Below are positions 7,925 to 17,859 of a DNA stretch of 64,000 nucleotides, piece after piece. The position numbers were made by a program, and so were the translations under genes. Under the pieces are notes generated by a model. It saw nothing but the letters and a program-made list of their open reading frames with translations, was not told the origin of the DNA and ran no database searches. Within the stretch, counting starts at the first letter, position 1. Each line of letters begins with the position of its first letter. The stretch is from Burkholderia sp. Leaf177 (GTDB lineage Bacteria > Pseudomonadota > Gammaproteobacteria > Burkholderiales > Burkholderiaceae), in the NCBI RefSeq assembly GCF_001424345.1, contig NZ_LMPF01000008.1, positions 1 to 64,000 of the forward strand, read 5' to 3'.

Positions 7925-10900
7925 TTAACTTGGTGCATGTTCGGGCGTGCCGTGACCATCGTGATCGTCGTGGTCACCTTCCGAACGCTCGCGCCGCCGG
8001 GCCAGCCGGCTATGGATACCCGCGAAAATAAGCGGCACGAAGAAAAGAGTGGATACCGTTGCAAACAGCAAGCCGCCGATCACCGCGCGTCCGAGCGGCG
8101 CATTCTGTTCGGCGCCCTCGCCCAGACCGAGCGCCATGGGAATCATGCCGATGATCATGGCAAACGCCGTCATCAGGACCGGCCGGATACGGCTGGCGCC
8201 CGCTTCGAGCGCGGCGGTGAGCGGCGGCGCGCCAGCCTGCAAGCGCTGTCTTGCGAACGAGACCATCAAAATACTGTTCGCGGTCGCGACGCCCATCGTC
8301 ATGATCGCGCCGGTGAGCGCCGGAACGCTCAGGTGCGTGCCGGTGAGGAACAGCATCCACACAATGCCGGCCAACGCGGCGGGCAACGCGCTGATGATGA
8401 TCAGCGGATCGACCCACGACTGGAAGTTCACCACGATCAGCAAATACACGAGCACGATGGCCATCGCGACACCCACGCCAAGGCCGAAGAACGACGACCG
8501 CATGGTCGCGACCTGGCCGCGCACGGTGATCTCGCTGCCGCGCGGCAACTTGGCGCGCGCCTGGTCGACGAGCTTGTCCACCTGCGTCGCCACGCTGCCG
8601 AGATCGCGACCTTCGACGCTCACGAATACATCGATGACCGGCTTGATGTTGTAGCGCGACACCACGGCGAACTGGCTTTGCGGCGAGACGCGCACGAGGT
8701 TGCCGAGCAGTTGCGTCGGACCGGTCGCGCTGCCGGAAACCGGCGTGCGCAACAGTTCGTCGATGGAAGAAATCTGGTATTGCGGCGTCTGCACCGCGAC
8801 CTGATACTCCACGCCGTTCTTGTTGTTGAACCAGAATCCTGGCGACGTCTGCGAGCTGCCAGAGAGCGACACCAGCACGTTCTGCGCGACGTTGTTCGCC
8901 GTCAGGTTGAGCTGCTGCAAGCGCGTGCGGTCCATCTGCAGGTTGAGCGCGGGCTGGTCGAACTTCTGCTGGATATGGGTATCGACGGTGCCGGGGATCT
9001 CGCGAATCGACTTCATCAGGGCCGACGCAACTTCGAAATTACCGCGCTGATTCGCACCGGAAATCTGCACGTCCACAGCCGCCGGCAGACCAAAATTCAG
9101 GATCTGCGTAACGATATCCGCCGGCTGGAAAAAGAAGTCCACGCCCGGGAATTGTTGCGGCAGGATGGTGCGCAGCTTGTCCACGAAACCCGCCGTCGGA
9201 TCGTGGTCCGGCTTCAATGCGACCTGGATTTCGCCATCGAGCGTGCCGATGGTTCCTGCGTTGCTGTACGAGAGATTGATACCGCTGTACGGCAAGCCGA
9301 GGTTATCGAGAATGGTGACGAGTTGGCTGGCAGGAACGACCTGACGCACGACGCGTTCAACGTCGTCAGCAAGCCGTGCCGTTTCTTCAATGCGCGTTCC
9401 TGTCGGCGCGCGCATGTGAAGGCGGATGTTGCCGGAATCGACGCTTGGGAAAAAGTCCTCGCCGAGCACGAATACGAGCCCGACCGACAAAATACAAAAG
9501 CCCAGGAAGCCCGCGGCGAACACGCGGCGGCGTACCAGCAACGTGCTCAGGATCACAATGTACGTGGCGCGCATCCGTTCGAAACCGGCATCGAAACGAT
9601 GATACAAACGCATGAACAGATTCGGCTTCGCGTCCTTCTTCGGCTTGTGCGCGTGGCCCATCAACAGCATGGCGAGCGTCGGCACGAGCGTTCGAGAAAG
9701 CACGTACGACGCGAGCATCGCGAACACCACGGCCTCAGCAAGCGGCACGAACAGGAACTTGGCAACGCCGGTGAGAAAGAACATCGGCACGAACACAATA
9801 CAAATGCACAGCGTGGACACAAGCGCGGGAATCGCGATTTCGCCCGCGCCTTCCAGGATGGCCTCGTGCAGGTCCGTGCCCATGTGCAAATGCCGCTCGA
9901 TATTTTCGATGGTCACCGTCGCGTCGTCGACCAGGATACCCACCGCGAGCGCGAGTCCTCCCAGCGTCATGATGTTGATGGTCTGGCCAAGCGCGTGAAG
10001 CGCCAGCAGCGAGGACAGAATGGAAAGCGGGATCGAGATTGCGATGATGCAGGTGCTGCGCCAGTTGCCGAGGAACAGCAGGATCATCGCGGCCGTCAGC
10101 GCAGCGGCAATGAGCGCTTCCTTGATCACGCCCTGCACGGCCGCTTTCACGAACACGGACTGATCGAAGAGCGCGGTGATCGTCAGGTCCTCGGGCAACG
10201 AGGCCTTCGCGTTCGGCAAGATGGCGCGCAACGAATTGACGATCGACAGCGTAGAAGCGCTACCGTTTTTCATCACCGAAATCAGCACGCCGCGCTGTCC
10301 GTTTTGCCGCACGATATTCGTCTGCGGAGAAAAGCCGTCGCGAACGTGCGCGACTTCACGCAAGTAAGTAGTCGCACCGTTCACCGTGCGCACGGGGATC
10401 TCGTTCAACGCGGCGATGGTCGCCGGCGAACCGTTCATGTTGATCGTGTATTCCTTCGGGCCGATTTTCGCCGTGCCCGTCGGCAAGATCAGGTTTTGCG
10501 CGTTGAAAGCGCTGACGACATCCGAAGGCGTAAGGCCCTTCGCCAGCAGCGCACGCGTATTCAGGTCCACCGAGATCAGGCGGCTCTTGCCGCCATACGG
10601 ATAAGGCACCGACGCGCCCGGAATGGTCACCAGCTGCGGCCGCAGGAAGTTCAGCGCCGAGTCGTTCAGGTCTTGTTCGGAAAGCGTCTGGCTCGACAAA
10701 CCCAGTTGGATCACGGGAATGCTCGACGCCGAATAACTCAGCACGAGCGGTGGCGTGGCGCCAGGCGGCATCTGCTTCAATTGCGCTTGTTCAACGGCCA
10801 CCGTTTGCGCAATCGCGGTCTGGATGTTCGCATTCGGCTGCAGGAAGACCTTCAGGATGGCGATGCCCGGCAGCGACTGCGACTCGATATGCTCGATATC

Positions 10901-11128
10901 GTTGACCGTGGTCGTGAGGCTACGCTCGTTGACCTGGGCGATCCGGTTCGCCATGTCCTCCGCCGACAAACCCGTGTACGTCCAGATGATGCTGACCACC
11001 GGAATATTGATTTCCGGCAGGACGTCGACGGGCGTTGTCAGGAGCGCGAACGGCGTTGCCAACAGGATCATGATGGCCATCACAATGAATGTGTAGGGCC
11101 GCTTCAGCGCAACGTTGACGATCCACAT
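7925..11128 (-). CDS. RND efflux pump inner-membrane permease
   Basis: A 1067-residue proton-driven pump of the AcrB/HAE1-like type, full length for the family. It opens with the typical short cytoplasmic start and first helix (VNVALKRPYTFIVMAIMILL), has two large periplasmic loops, and in helix 4 the paired proton-relay aspartates in GILVDDATVTIENIERH. The second half repeats the architecture (helix block near residues 870-1040). It is the first gene of a leftward operon of pump, adaptor, channel, response regulator and sensor kinase. The substrate is unknown; metal-pump hallmark methionines of CusA were not evident, so export of drugs, solvents or other organics is favoured. Confidence 0.93.
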   Translation of the reverse strand: MWIVNVALKRPYTFIVMAIMILLATPFALLTTPVDVLPEINIPVVSIIWTYTGLSAEDMANRIAQVNERSLTTTVNDIEHIESQSLPGIAILKVFLQPNANIQTAIAQTVAVEQAQLKQMPPGATPPLVLSYSASSIPVIQLGLSSQTLSEQDLNDSALNFLRPQLVTIPGASVPYPYGGKSRLISVDLNTRALLAKGLTPSDVVSAFNAQNLILPTGTAKIGPKEYTINMNGSPATIAALNEIPVRTVNGATTYLREVAHVRDGFSPQTNIVRQNGQRGVLISVMKNGSASTLSIVNSLRAILPNAKASLPEDLTITALFDQSVFVKAAVQGVIKEALIAAALTAAMILLFLGNWRSTCIIAISIPLSILSSLLALHALGQTINIMTLGGLALAVGILVDDATVTIENIERHLHMGTDLHEAILEGAGEIAIPALVSTLCICIVFVPMFFLTGVAKFLFVPLAEAVVFAMLASYVLSRTLVPTLAMLLMGHAHKPKKDAKPNLFMRLYHRFDAGFERMRATYIVILSTLLVRRRVFAAGFLGFCILSVGLVFVLGEDFFPSVDSGNIRLHMRAPTGTRIEETARLADDVERVVRQVVPASQLVTILDNLGLPYSGINLSYSNAGTIGTLDGEIQVALKPDHDPTAGFVDKLRTILPQQFPGVDFFFQPADIVTQILNFGLPAAVDVQISGANQRGNFEVASALMKSIREIPGTVDTHIQQKFDQPALNLQMDRTRLQQLNLTANNVAQNVLVSLSGSSQTSPGFWFNNKNGVEYQVAVQTPQYQISSIDELLRTPVSGSATGPTQLLGNLVRVSPQSQFAVVSRYNIKPVIDVFVSVEGRDLGSVATQVDKLVDQARAKLPRGSEITVRGQVATMRSSFFGLGVGVAMAIVLVYLLIVVNFQSWVDPLIIISALPAALAGIVWMLFLTGTHLSVPALTGAIMTMGVATANSILMVSFARQRLQAGAPPLTAALEAGASRIRPVLMTAFAMIIGMIPMALGLGEGAEQNAPLGRAVIGGLLFATVSTLFFVPLIFAGIHSRLARRRERSEGDHDDHDGHGTPEHAPS

Positions 11129-11391
11129 TAAGACGCGCTCGAAAAAAGCAGGAAAAGAAAGTGACTGAGCCTGTGCCGGATCACACGCATTCGGCGAGCC
11201 TGATCGTCAGGACCCACCCGCCCGCGCGCAATCCGCCGACGCCCGCATCTTAGCGGCAAGGCGCCAACGCCTACATGGCGCCAAAATGGCAAAACTGTCA
11301 GGAAACTACGCGCGCTCCTTTTGCATCTGCTTTAGTGGAAAATCCTTTCGCCGGGCGCAGGCGCAAACAAATCCTGAGCAAGCAACCTCTA

Positions 11392-12576
11392 CTACGCAAC
11401 GGGCTCGACGCGGTTGTCGCCGTGCGCGTGCTGCGCTTCAATCGACTCGACCATGGCTTGCACGACCCGTTCGACGCTCGGCCAGTTCCGCGCGTGCTCG
11501 CCGGGAACATACCGTTCGGGCGCCACGCTCCTGTAAGGCGGCGGATAACCCCAGATGGCGTCGTGAACTTCAGGCCGCGTCACGCTGCCGCCAAGAACAG
11601 CAACCGTCGGACGCCGGAACGCGGCGGCAACGTGCAGCAGCATGGAGGAATTCGTCAGCACCACGTCGGCCTTTTCGACCAGCGCAAACATGACGCGCAT
11701 CGATACCTCTCCCGCCATCGAACGGATTTGCATGCCCGGGCCCGCGGCCGCGATCGCTTCGTTCGCGCGCGACCTGTCGGCGTCGCTACCGACGATCACG
11801 ATATTGCATGCATTACCGGCTTTTTCGACTGCATTCGCAATTCGGGTTAGCGCGTCCCCGACCAGCCGCGCATCCCAGGCCTTGCTGGCAACGCCAGCGC
11901 CAACACCGGCGACTATCCGCACCGTGCGGCGGCTCGCAGCCTCGCCCGCACTCCATACATGCGCCGCTTGCAGGCGTTCGTCGTCGGTCAGAAACAGTTG
12001 CGGACGCGCCTCAGGCAACGTCCTGGCGCCAAGCAATTCGGCTTGCCCGAGCGCGGCGCGTCCGCATTGGCGCCGCGAAAATTCGATGTAATCCTGGCAG
12101 CCGCTCCAGCCGCCGCGATATCCGCGCACGCCGATGCGGTACTTCACGCCCGCGCGCATCATCAGCACCGCGCCCATGTAGCTGCCGAGCACGTCGATAC
12201 CGACATCGAAACCGCCTCGCGACCGCAACGCGGCGACTTGCGGCGAGCGCCACAGGAATCGCATCACATTGCGATGCGACCGGTCATCGACGAGCTTGTT
12301 GTTCCAAGGCGCATCGATCTCGACGATTTCATCGACGAACGGATTGTTTTCCAGAACCGGACGCCCCCAGCTTCCAACACCGGCAATCAGGCGCGTGGTC
12401 GGGAAGCGCTTGCGCAGCGCCTCGAAAAGCGGAGTGGTGGTGAGCAGCTCGCCGAAATCATTCGGTCGCAACACGAGAATCTCGCGTGGCGTTTGCCGGT
12501 TCGGGTCGAATCGCGGGCGGTAAAACTGGCTGATCAACCAGACGGGCGCTTCGATGAGCAGGTTTTTCGAACCCAT
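11392..12576 (-). CDS. Glycosyltransferase family 9 (heptosyltransferase-like)
   Basis: A 394-residue cytoplasmic transferase of the ADP-heptose:LPS heptosyltransferase superfamily (GT9). The frame stays open 63 codons further upstream, but the ATG at 12576 has a good ribosome site (GGAGAAACA) and the protein then starts MGSKNLLIEAPVWLIS, with the Rossmann opening REILVLRPNDFGELLTTTPLFEAL soon after. The second domain has VLTNSSMLLHVAAAF, the sugar-nucleotide binding segment of the family, followed by PTVAVLGGS. It probably adds a sugar to a lipopolysaccharide core or a surface glycan. It stands alone, about 210 bp behind the glycoside-hydrolase gene and separated from it by a hairpin. Confidence 0.82.
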   Translation of the reverse strand: MGSKNLLIEAPVWLISQFYRPRFDPNRQTPREILVLRPNDFGELLTTTPLFEALRKRFPTTRLIAGVGSWGRPVLENNPFVDEIVEIDAPWNNKLVDDRSHRNVMRFLWRSPQVAALRSRGGFDVGIDVLGSYMGAVLMMRAGVKYRIGVRGYRGGWSGCQDYIEFSRRQCGRAALGQAELLGARTLPEARPQLFLTDDERLQAAHVWSAGEAASRRTVRIVAGVGAGVASKAWDARLVGDALTRIANAVEKAGNACNIVIVGSDADRSRANEAIAAAGPGMQIRSMAGEVSMRVMFALVEKADVVLTNSSMLLHVAAAFRRPTVAVLGGSVTRPEVHDAIWGYPPPYRSVAPERYVPGEHARNWPSVERVVQAMVESIEAQHAHGDNRVEPVA

Positions 12577-12720
12577 TGTTTCTCCAATATCGCATTGACT
12601 ATCGCTGGAAATTCGCTGGAACTCGCTCGAACCACCTAGAGTCCGAGCAGTGCCGTTCATCAGGCGATTGTGCTTCGTCGCGTCAATGCGATATGTGGCC
12701 GGCCAAACGGAAATGCACAA

Positions 12721-12762
12721 ACGGGCCGCGCTCCCTGCTGCAATGCAGAAAGCGCGGCCCGT
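12721..12762 (-). terminator. Hairpin terminator after the glycoside hydrolase gene
   Basis: Two perfect 12-base arms, ACGGGCCGCGCT at 12721-12732 and its complement at 12751-12762, enclose an 18-base loop that itself has a CTGC/GCAG inner pairing. On the leftward strand the hairpin lies 24 bases after the stop at 12786 and is followed by a short T-run (TTTG), so it most likely ends that transcript before the glycosyltransferase gene. The T-tract is weak. Confidence 0.68.
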
Positions 12763-12785
12763 CAATCATGCTTCGGATGCAACGT

Positions 12786-14366
12786 TCAAACGTCGGCGTT
12801 GGTTGCAATGAACGTTGCAAACGCGGCGTACGGCAGGATCGACTTCACGCCGGCGGTAACGATCCCGAAGGTGTTGTTGCCGCTGTCGAGAACGTAATAC
12901 ATCGTCGACTGAATGTTGTGGGTTTTCCGCGCCTGATACAGGTTCGTCAACTGAGTCGTGATGTAGTTCGCACGATAAGCCTGCGTCTGCTCGGGACCCG
13001 TGTTCCACTCGGTGATCATGAACGGCACACCATAACGGGCCTTGCAATACGTCGGCAAGTCGAAGCCCGGGCCCGCGCCGTCCGTGCCAATGTTGAAGAT
13101 GTCGCCGTAGACCTCGTAGTTGTGCCACGTCGTGATATCCCAGCGCACGATCGGGTGTCCCGTGGTCCCATCAGGTTGCGAACCTTCCCACAACGCGTCC
13201 GCAGCGCCGATATCGGCAGCGCAGAAATTGATGCCGCACTTGGCGTTCGACTGGACCGACCTCACGCCATCAAGCATCCCACGCATCACGCCGCGCATGG
13301 CAGGCCAGTTCGCGTTGTTGAAGTCTTTCGCCGTATTGCCCGCCTGATTGAAATCGAGAATCGTCGAATTCTGCCGGGTCAGCTCGTTGCCGCATTCGTA
13401 CATGGTCACGCCGTATTGCTTCAGCCGGTTTGCAACGGTCGATCCAACCATGAACGCCTGGTTGTATGCCACTTGCTCGCCGCTCAGGACATTCCCGGAC
13501 GCGTCGGTCATTCCCTGGTTGATCAGGACAAAGAGCGTCATTCCAGCCGACTGGAACGCCTTGGCGAGCGCGGCCACGGCGTTGAGCTGCGTGGGATCGT
13601 CACTGACGCCGACACGATAGGTCGACATGCCGAGACCCTTCAGCATCGCTACAACCTGCGCAGGCGAATAGGTGTAGTCGAAATGCCCGTTGATGCCGTA
13701 GAAGCTTCCGGCAACCGGCGCGGTCGCAATGCGCGGGTCGGTGGCATGCAGCCAGCCCGCGCTGCCCACGTCGGCCCATACATAGAACTGCCCGCTGGTG
13801 TTCTTGTGCCACATCATGCCGCCGTACCACAGGAGCAAGGCGACGTCGTAGTTGATGCCGGCGATCGCCCCGTCGCGATACACCACGCCGTTCGTGACCG
13901 TCCACTGCCTGCCGACTGCATCGTTGATATACGTGCCGGTCGGAATGGTCGTGCCGTTGGGCGAAGTGCCTCGGGCAGAACGCGGATCGAGACACGCGGA
14001 CCATCCCGAACCCGACCACGCATAAAACTTCCCGGACGAATTCTCGTGGTAGATCGTGTTGCTGAACCACAGTACCAGCGACACGTCGTAGTTGATCCCG
14101 GCAACCACGCCGTTCTTGTAGACCACGCCACCGGAGAGCGTCCAGACAGCGCCGTTGCTGTCGGTAAGCGAAGAGGCCGGCGGAATGGTCGCTCCATTTG
14201 CCGATGCGCTTCCGCCCACAGCCGCATTTTGCAGCGCCTGGACATTTGCAGCAGCACTAACGGCCGCGCCGCCAGCACTCGCGCTCGAACCACCACCGCA
14301 TGCGGCCAAAAGATAGCTGCCACTGACAGCGGCGAGGCCGCCAAGAAATTGACGTCGTTTCAACAT
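12786..14366 (-). CDS. Lipid-anchored, clan-A-like glycoside hydrolase with duplicated N-terminal module
   Basis: A 526-residue secreted protein. The chosen ATG at 14366 follows GGGGAAAA and gives a twin-arginine-like start (MLKRRQFLGG) with a lipobox (LLAAC, Cys near 23), so it is probably a lipoprotein. Residues about 57-129 and 137-212 are two copies, exactly 80 residues apart, of a module with GGVVYKNGVVAGINYDVSL / NGVVYRDGAIAGINYDVAL. The rest is a TIM-barrel-like domain with MYECGNELT (Glu near 328, acid/base candidate) and FMITEWNTG (Glu near 453, nucleophile candidate), the strand 4/7 pattern of clan A hydrolases such as GH5 or GH39. The substrate is unknown; an exopolysaccharide is plausible given the diguanylate cyclase upstream. 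Confidence 0.72.
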   Translation of the reverse strand: MLKRRQFLGGLAAVSGSYLLAACGGGSSASAGGAAVSAAANVQALQNAAVGGSASANGATIPPASSLTDSNGAVWTLSGGVVYKNGVVAGINYDVSLVLWFSNTIYHENSSGKFYAWSGSGWSACLDPRSARGTSPNGTTIPTGTYINDAVGRQWTVTNGVVYRDGAIAGINYDVALLLWYGGMMWHKNTSGQFYVWADVGSAGWLHATDPRIATAPVAGSFYGINGHFDYTYSPAQVVAMLKGLGMSTYRVGVSDDPTQLNAVAALAKAFQSAGMTLFVLINQGMTDASGNVLSGEQVAYNQAFMVGSTVANRLKQYGVTMYECGNELTRQNSTILDFNQAGNTAKDFNNANWPAMRGVMRGMLDGVRSVQSNAKCGINFCAADIGAADALWEGSQPDGTTGHPIVRWDITTWHNYEVYGDIFNIGTDGAGPGFDLPTYCKARYGVPFMITEWNTGPEQTQAYRANYITTQLTNLYQARKTHNIQSTMYYVLDSGNNTFGIVTAGVKSILPYAAFATFIATNADV

Positions 14367-14380
14367 GGCGAGTTTTCCCC

Positions 14381-14399
14381 TGCCGGGCAAAGCCCGGCA
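14381..14399 (-). promoter_or_regulatory. Leader hairpin abutting the ribosome site of the glycoside hydrolase gene
   Basis: Perfect arms TGCCGGGC (14381-14388) and GCCCGGCA (14392-14399) with a three-base loop lie directly next to the GGGGAAAA ribosome site (14373-14380) of the leftward gene starting at 14366. There is no T-tract after the hairpin on either strand, so it is not a standard terminator. It could affect ribosome loading or mRNA stability. A second weaker hairpin (GGGCCG/CGGCCC, 14439-14460) lies further upstream in the leader. Confidence 0.5.
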
Positions 14400-15046
14400 T
14401 AAAAAAGGTTGGTCATTTTTTTGAAATGCGAACGAGAAGGGCCGCCGATAAAAACGGCCCCTGCAAATTAACTTTGTGATCCTAAATTCTTAAACAGGTA
14501 ATTCCTCTACGACCGATTGCTTAGGATATCTAATGCACGCTAATGAATTAACGGTAAGAGAAATTGAAACTTGAACCGCTCGTTCATTTCGCTTCGTGTC
14601 GCTCGCCGATTGGGTTCTGACGCAAACGTTTAAACAAAAGCACCAGATGGCGAAACGGTAAAAGATGCCTTATGCATTTGGTATGAGTAAATGATACGCG
14701 AGATTAGTGACAATCAAATACATTTGGTTACATCAGAAGAAAAAAGCCGGAATTTTCCGAAAATCGTTTGTTTGTAGCGAGGTGTCGGTCGCTCTTTCTA
14801 GTCAGAGGAATATATTGTTCGATAATTTGTGCAAAGCAGAACTTCTTTTCGGGTACGACCGGGATTTCGGAATGCCTTAAGGGTTTTTCGTCAGCGCGAC
14901 GAATTTTGATCTCTCGAATTTACGGTAATTTTTTCGTCTTGTTGTCCACGCAAACGTTTTTTTCTTGGCAAAAGCCATAAAGTTCCGGATTGGCAGGTCG
15001 ATACTACGGACTAACCAATCACCTGCTTCCAACCACTAAAAGGTCT
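14400..15046. other. Long A+T-rich divergent intergenic region
   Basis: About 650 bases separate the glycoside hydrolase from the divergent diguanylate cyclase gene. The region is markedly A+T-rich, unlike the flanking genes, and must hold both promoters. A 70-codon frame at 14768-14980 has no ribosome site or family features and is not called. No clear operator was identified. Confidence 0.6.
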
Positions 15047-16957
15047 ATGTCGAAAGCGCCTGTACCAGCAAATGAAGCAGCCCGACTTCGCCTTCTGCAA
15101 GGGTTGGAAGTGCTCGATACACCCGCCGACGAAGCCTTCGACCGCGTCACCCGAATTGCTGCCGAGTTGTTGCAGGTGCCTATCGCACTGGTTTCACTGG
15201 TCGATGAATATCGCCAATGGTTCAAATCGCGGGTGGGAATCGACGTTTGCGAAACAAGTCGCGACCTGGCTTTCTGTGCGCACGCGTTGAGCGTCGAAGA
15301 TATCTTGCTGGTCGAGGACGCACTGGAAGACCCGCGCTTCGCCGACAATCCGCTGGTAACGGGTGAACCGAGTATCCGCTTCTATGCGGGCGTTCCGCTG
15401 CGTTCGCCGGAAGGACTTGTCCTCGGCACGCTATGCGCCATCGATACAAAACCCCGCACGCTCACTGCTTCCGCAATCAGCGCATTGCGTGACCTGGCTC
15501 GCACGGTCGAACGGGAACTGCTGCATAAAGAAACGGTGCGCGTTGGCCGCGCCGTGCAGGAATACGACCGGCGCAATCTCGCGTTGAGCGCCTCTCGCTT
15601 CGAGACGATTTTCCGGCAGACGCCGACCGGAAAAGCTATCGTCGATTTGAGCGGCAAGTTTATCGATGTCAATTCGAAGCTCTGCGAAATCATTGGATAT
15701 ACCGCCGAACAGCTTCTCAGCCTGACGTTCCTGGAAATCACGGTGGAAGCGGATTTGCCGATGGATCTGCAACTCGTCGCCGACCTGCTGTTCGGCCGGA
15801 GGAAGACGTATTCGCTGGAGAAGCGATACAAGCGACGGGACGGCACGATTGTCTGGGTCGACCTGAGCGTGGCGCTCGTACGCGATGAAAACGGCGAGCC
15901 CTTGCACTTCATCAGCGTCATACAGGACATTTCAGCGCGCAAGGACAGCGAGAAATTTCTGCGCGACTATCAGCATGAACTCGAACAACGCGTCACCGAA
16001 CGCACGGCCGAATTGACGCAGAGCCGGGAAACCCTGCAGACGATCACCAACAACCTGCCGATTCTTATCGGCCATGTCGACGCCAACCTGCTGTACCAGT
16101 TCAACAACGACGTGTTCCGGGACGTGTTTGGCGTGGAACCGCGCAGCCTGTACGGGAAATCGCTCGAGGAGACGCTGGGTTGCGCGCTTTTCGAAGAGCT
16201 TCGTCCTTATTTCGAGCGCGCGCTGGCGGGCGAACGGGTTACCTACGACAACATCCGCTACGCCTGCCAGCAAGACCGGATCTGGAGCGCCACCTACATT
16301 CCCGATTTTCGTGGCGACAAGGTGGTGGGTTTCTACATCATGAGCCAGGACATCACCGACCGGAAGCACGCGGAGAAAGCGCTTCTGGCCAAGGCCATGC
16401 TCGACCCGTTGACGGGATTGCCGAACCGGCGCGCGTTGCATGAAGAACTGGTGCAAGCGGTTGACCATGGCAAACGCGAAGGCGTGCCGTTCGCGTTGTT
16501 TTTCCTCGATCTCGACGGCTTCAAGACTGTCAACGATACCTACGGGCACGACGCCGGCGACGCACTGCTCATTGAAGTGGGCAAGCGGCTGAAGAAAATC
16601 GTTCGCCAGAACGACGTCGTCAGCCGTCTGGCCGGCGACGAATTCATCATCCTGAGCCGCGGTATCACGACCGCCAGCGCGTGCAGCCGAATTGCGCAGG
16701 ACATCTGCCGCGCGCTGACACGCCCGTTCGTCCTGCCGGGCGTGACCGTCGAAATCAGTACCAGCGTGGGCATCACAATGTGTACCGACGCCAGCCACAC
16801 ATCCAGCGACGAGCTCATCAGCAGCGCGGACGGTGCAATGTATGAAGCCAAGCGCAAGGGCCGCAACGGCTTCCGGTTTGCACGCGATCCGCATATCCGG
16901 ATCGAACAGGCGGAAGCGGAACGGCTTAGCCTGACCGCGGACACTCCGCGCGCGTAG
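15047..16957 (+). CDS. Diguanylate cyclase with GAF and two PAS domains
   Basis: A 636-residue soluble protein. The ATG at 15047 follows AAAGG and replaces a TTG 57 bases upstream. Domains in order: a GAF domain (about 20-165, with PIALVSLVDEYRQWFKSRVG and CAHAL, as in many GAF-GGDEF proteins), a PAS/PAC domain (about 175-305), a short coiled coil, a second PAS (about 330-445) and a GGDEF domain. The active-site motif is AGDEF (near 527), a tolerated variant of GGDEF, and the product-inhibition site RQND lies five residues before it, so it is predicted to make cyclic di-GMP with feedback control. There is no EAL domain and no membrane helix. The signals are unknown. Confidence 0.9.
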   Translation: MSKAPVPANEAARLRLLQGLEVLDTPADEAFDRVTRIAAELLQVPIALVSLVDEYRQWFKSRVGIDVCETSRDLAFCAHALSVEDILLVEDALEDPRFADNPLVTGEPSIRFYAGVPLRSPEGLVLGTLCAIDTKPRTLTASAISALRDLARTVERELLHKETVRVGRAVQEYDRRNLALSASRFETIFRQTPTGKAIVDLSGKFIDVNSKLCEIIGYTAEQLLSLTFLEITVEADLPMDLQLVADLLFGRRKTYSLEKRYKRRDGTIVWVDLSVALVRDENGEPLHFISVIQDISARKDSEKFLRDYQHELEQRVTERTAELTQSRETLQTITNNLPILIGHVDANLLYQFNNDVFRDVFGVEPRSLYGKSLEETLGCALFEELRPYFERALAGERVTYDNIRYACQQDRIWSATYIPDFRGDKVVGFYIMSQDITDRKHAEKALLAKAMLDPLTGLPNRRALHEELVQAVDHGKREGVPFALFFLDLDGFKTVNDTYGHDAGDALLIEVGKRLKKIVRQNDVVSRLAGDEFIILSRGITTASACSRIAQDICRALTRPFVLPGVTVEISTSVGITMCTDASHTSSDELISSADGAMYEAKRKGRNGFRFARDPHIRIEQAEAERLSLTADTPRA

Positions 16958-16980
16958 CGTGAACCACGGCTGCGCGTTTT

Positions 16981-17859
16981 CTACCGCAGCTTTTCATCGA
17001 CCCATGACATGAACGCCGCGATCAGCGGCGCTTCCATCAACTCGTTCCGACACACCCAGTAGTACGCATGTTTCGCCGGCACCGTGACGCGAAACGGGCG
17101 GATCAGGGTGCCGTCGTCGAGATCGTCGCGTACCGAGACGCTGTCACCCAGCGCCACGCCTTGCCCGCGCACCGCCGCTTCAATCCCCACATGCGCAATG
17201 CCGATCTCGAGAATGCGCAAGCCGCCGAGCTTGTCCGCCGATGCCGCCGCGAGCCATCGCGTCCATGAACCGGCGTGTTCGCAGAACAAAGTCCGGTTCG
17301 CCAGATCCTGCACCGTTCGCAACGTGCGCGGACCGTTCATCAACGCCGGGCTCACCACGGGGAACAAGACCGGATGCGTGATGAGCTTCATATCGCGATC
17401 ACGCCAGCGGCCTTCGCCGTATCGAATGCACAGGTCGACGTCGGAGGAATAGATTTCCTTGTCTTCGTTCGACGGAATCAGCTTGAGGTTCACCGCTGGA
17501 AACTGCTCGAGGAAATCGCCGATATGCCGCGCGAGCCAGCGCGACGTGAACAACATTGGAGCCGATACCACCAGATTTCCCGCAATCGCCGGAGAATCGA
17601 GCTTCACGACCGCAGTGGCGATCATGTCGAACGCGGTCTTGACGGGCTGGAGCAAGGCCTCGCCTGCGGGTGTCAGCTTGACGCGCGCCCTCGAACGGAT
17701 AAACAACGCCACGCCCAACGTGCTTTCCAGCACGCGCACCTGATGACTGACAGCGCTCGCGGTGACGCTGAGTTCGTCGGCGGCGGCAACAACGGTGCCG
17801 TGCCGCGCGGTGGCTTCAAACGCGCGCAGCGGGTTGAGCGGCGGCAATCTTTGACGCAT
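16981..17859 (-). CDS. LysR-family regulator (GcvA-like)
   Basis: A 292-residue LysR-type protein with the N-terminal winged helix (LNPLRAFEATARHGTVVAAADELSV, then TASAVSHQVRVLESTLG) and a C-terminal periplasmic-binding-like effector domain (FTSRWLARHIGDFLEQFPAVNL). The motif order is that of the GcvA/AmpR subgroup. It is divergent from the argininosuccinate-lyase/amino-acid transporter operon across a 125-bp gap, the classic LysR layout, so it probably controls that operon and its ligand is probably the transported compound or a breakdown product. It converges with the diguanylate cyclase gene with a 23-bp spacer. Confidence 0.88.
   Translation of the reverse strand: MRQRLPPLNPLRAFEATARHGTVVAAADELSVTASAVSHQVRVLESTLGVALFIRSRARVKLTPAGEALLQPVKTAFDMIATAVVKLDSPAIAGNLVVSAPMLFTSRWLARHIGDFLEQFPAVNLKLIPSNEDKEIYSSDVDLCIRYGEGRWRDRDMKLITHPVLFPVVSPALMNGPRTLRTVQDLANRTLFCEHAGSWTRWLAAASADKLGGLRILEIGIAHVGIEAAVRGQGVALGDSVSVRDDLDDGTLIRPFRVTVPAKHAYYWVCRNELMEAPLIAAFMSWVDEKLR

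Noticed and set aside
7388..11131. Very long rightward open frame (over 1200 codons) opposite the RND pump and adaptor genes
   Set aside because: It is rich in Arg, His and Asp, has no domain-like sequence, and is the expected mirror of a high-GC gene. The leftward frames encode recognisable, complete pump proteins.
11259..11285. GGCGCC...GGCGCC inverted repeat upstream of the RND operon as a terminator for the glycosyltransferase gene
   Set aside because: The arms are short self-palindromes and no T-run follows on the leftward strand.
12576..14402. 608-codon rightward frame opposite the glycoside hydrolase gene
   Set aside because: It is antisense of a well-supported lipoprotein gene, with no family features.
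14768..14980. 70-codon frame before the diguanylate cyclase gene
   Set aside because: Weak start, no ribosome site, odd composition; better explained as promoter DNA.
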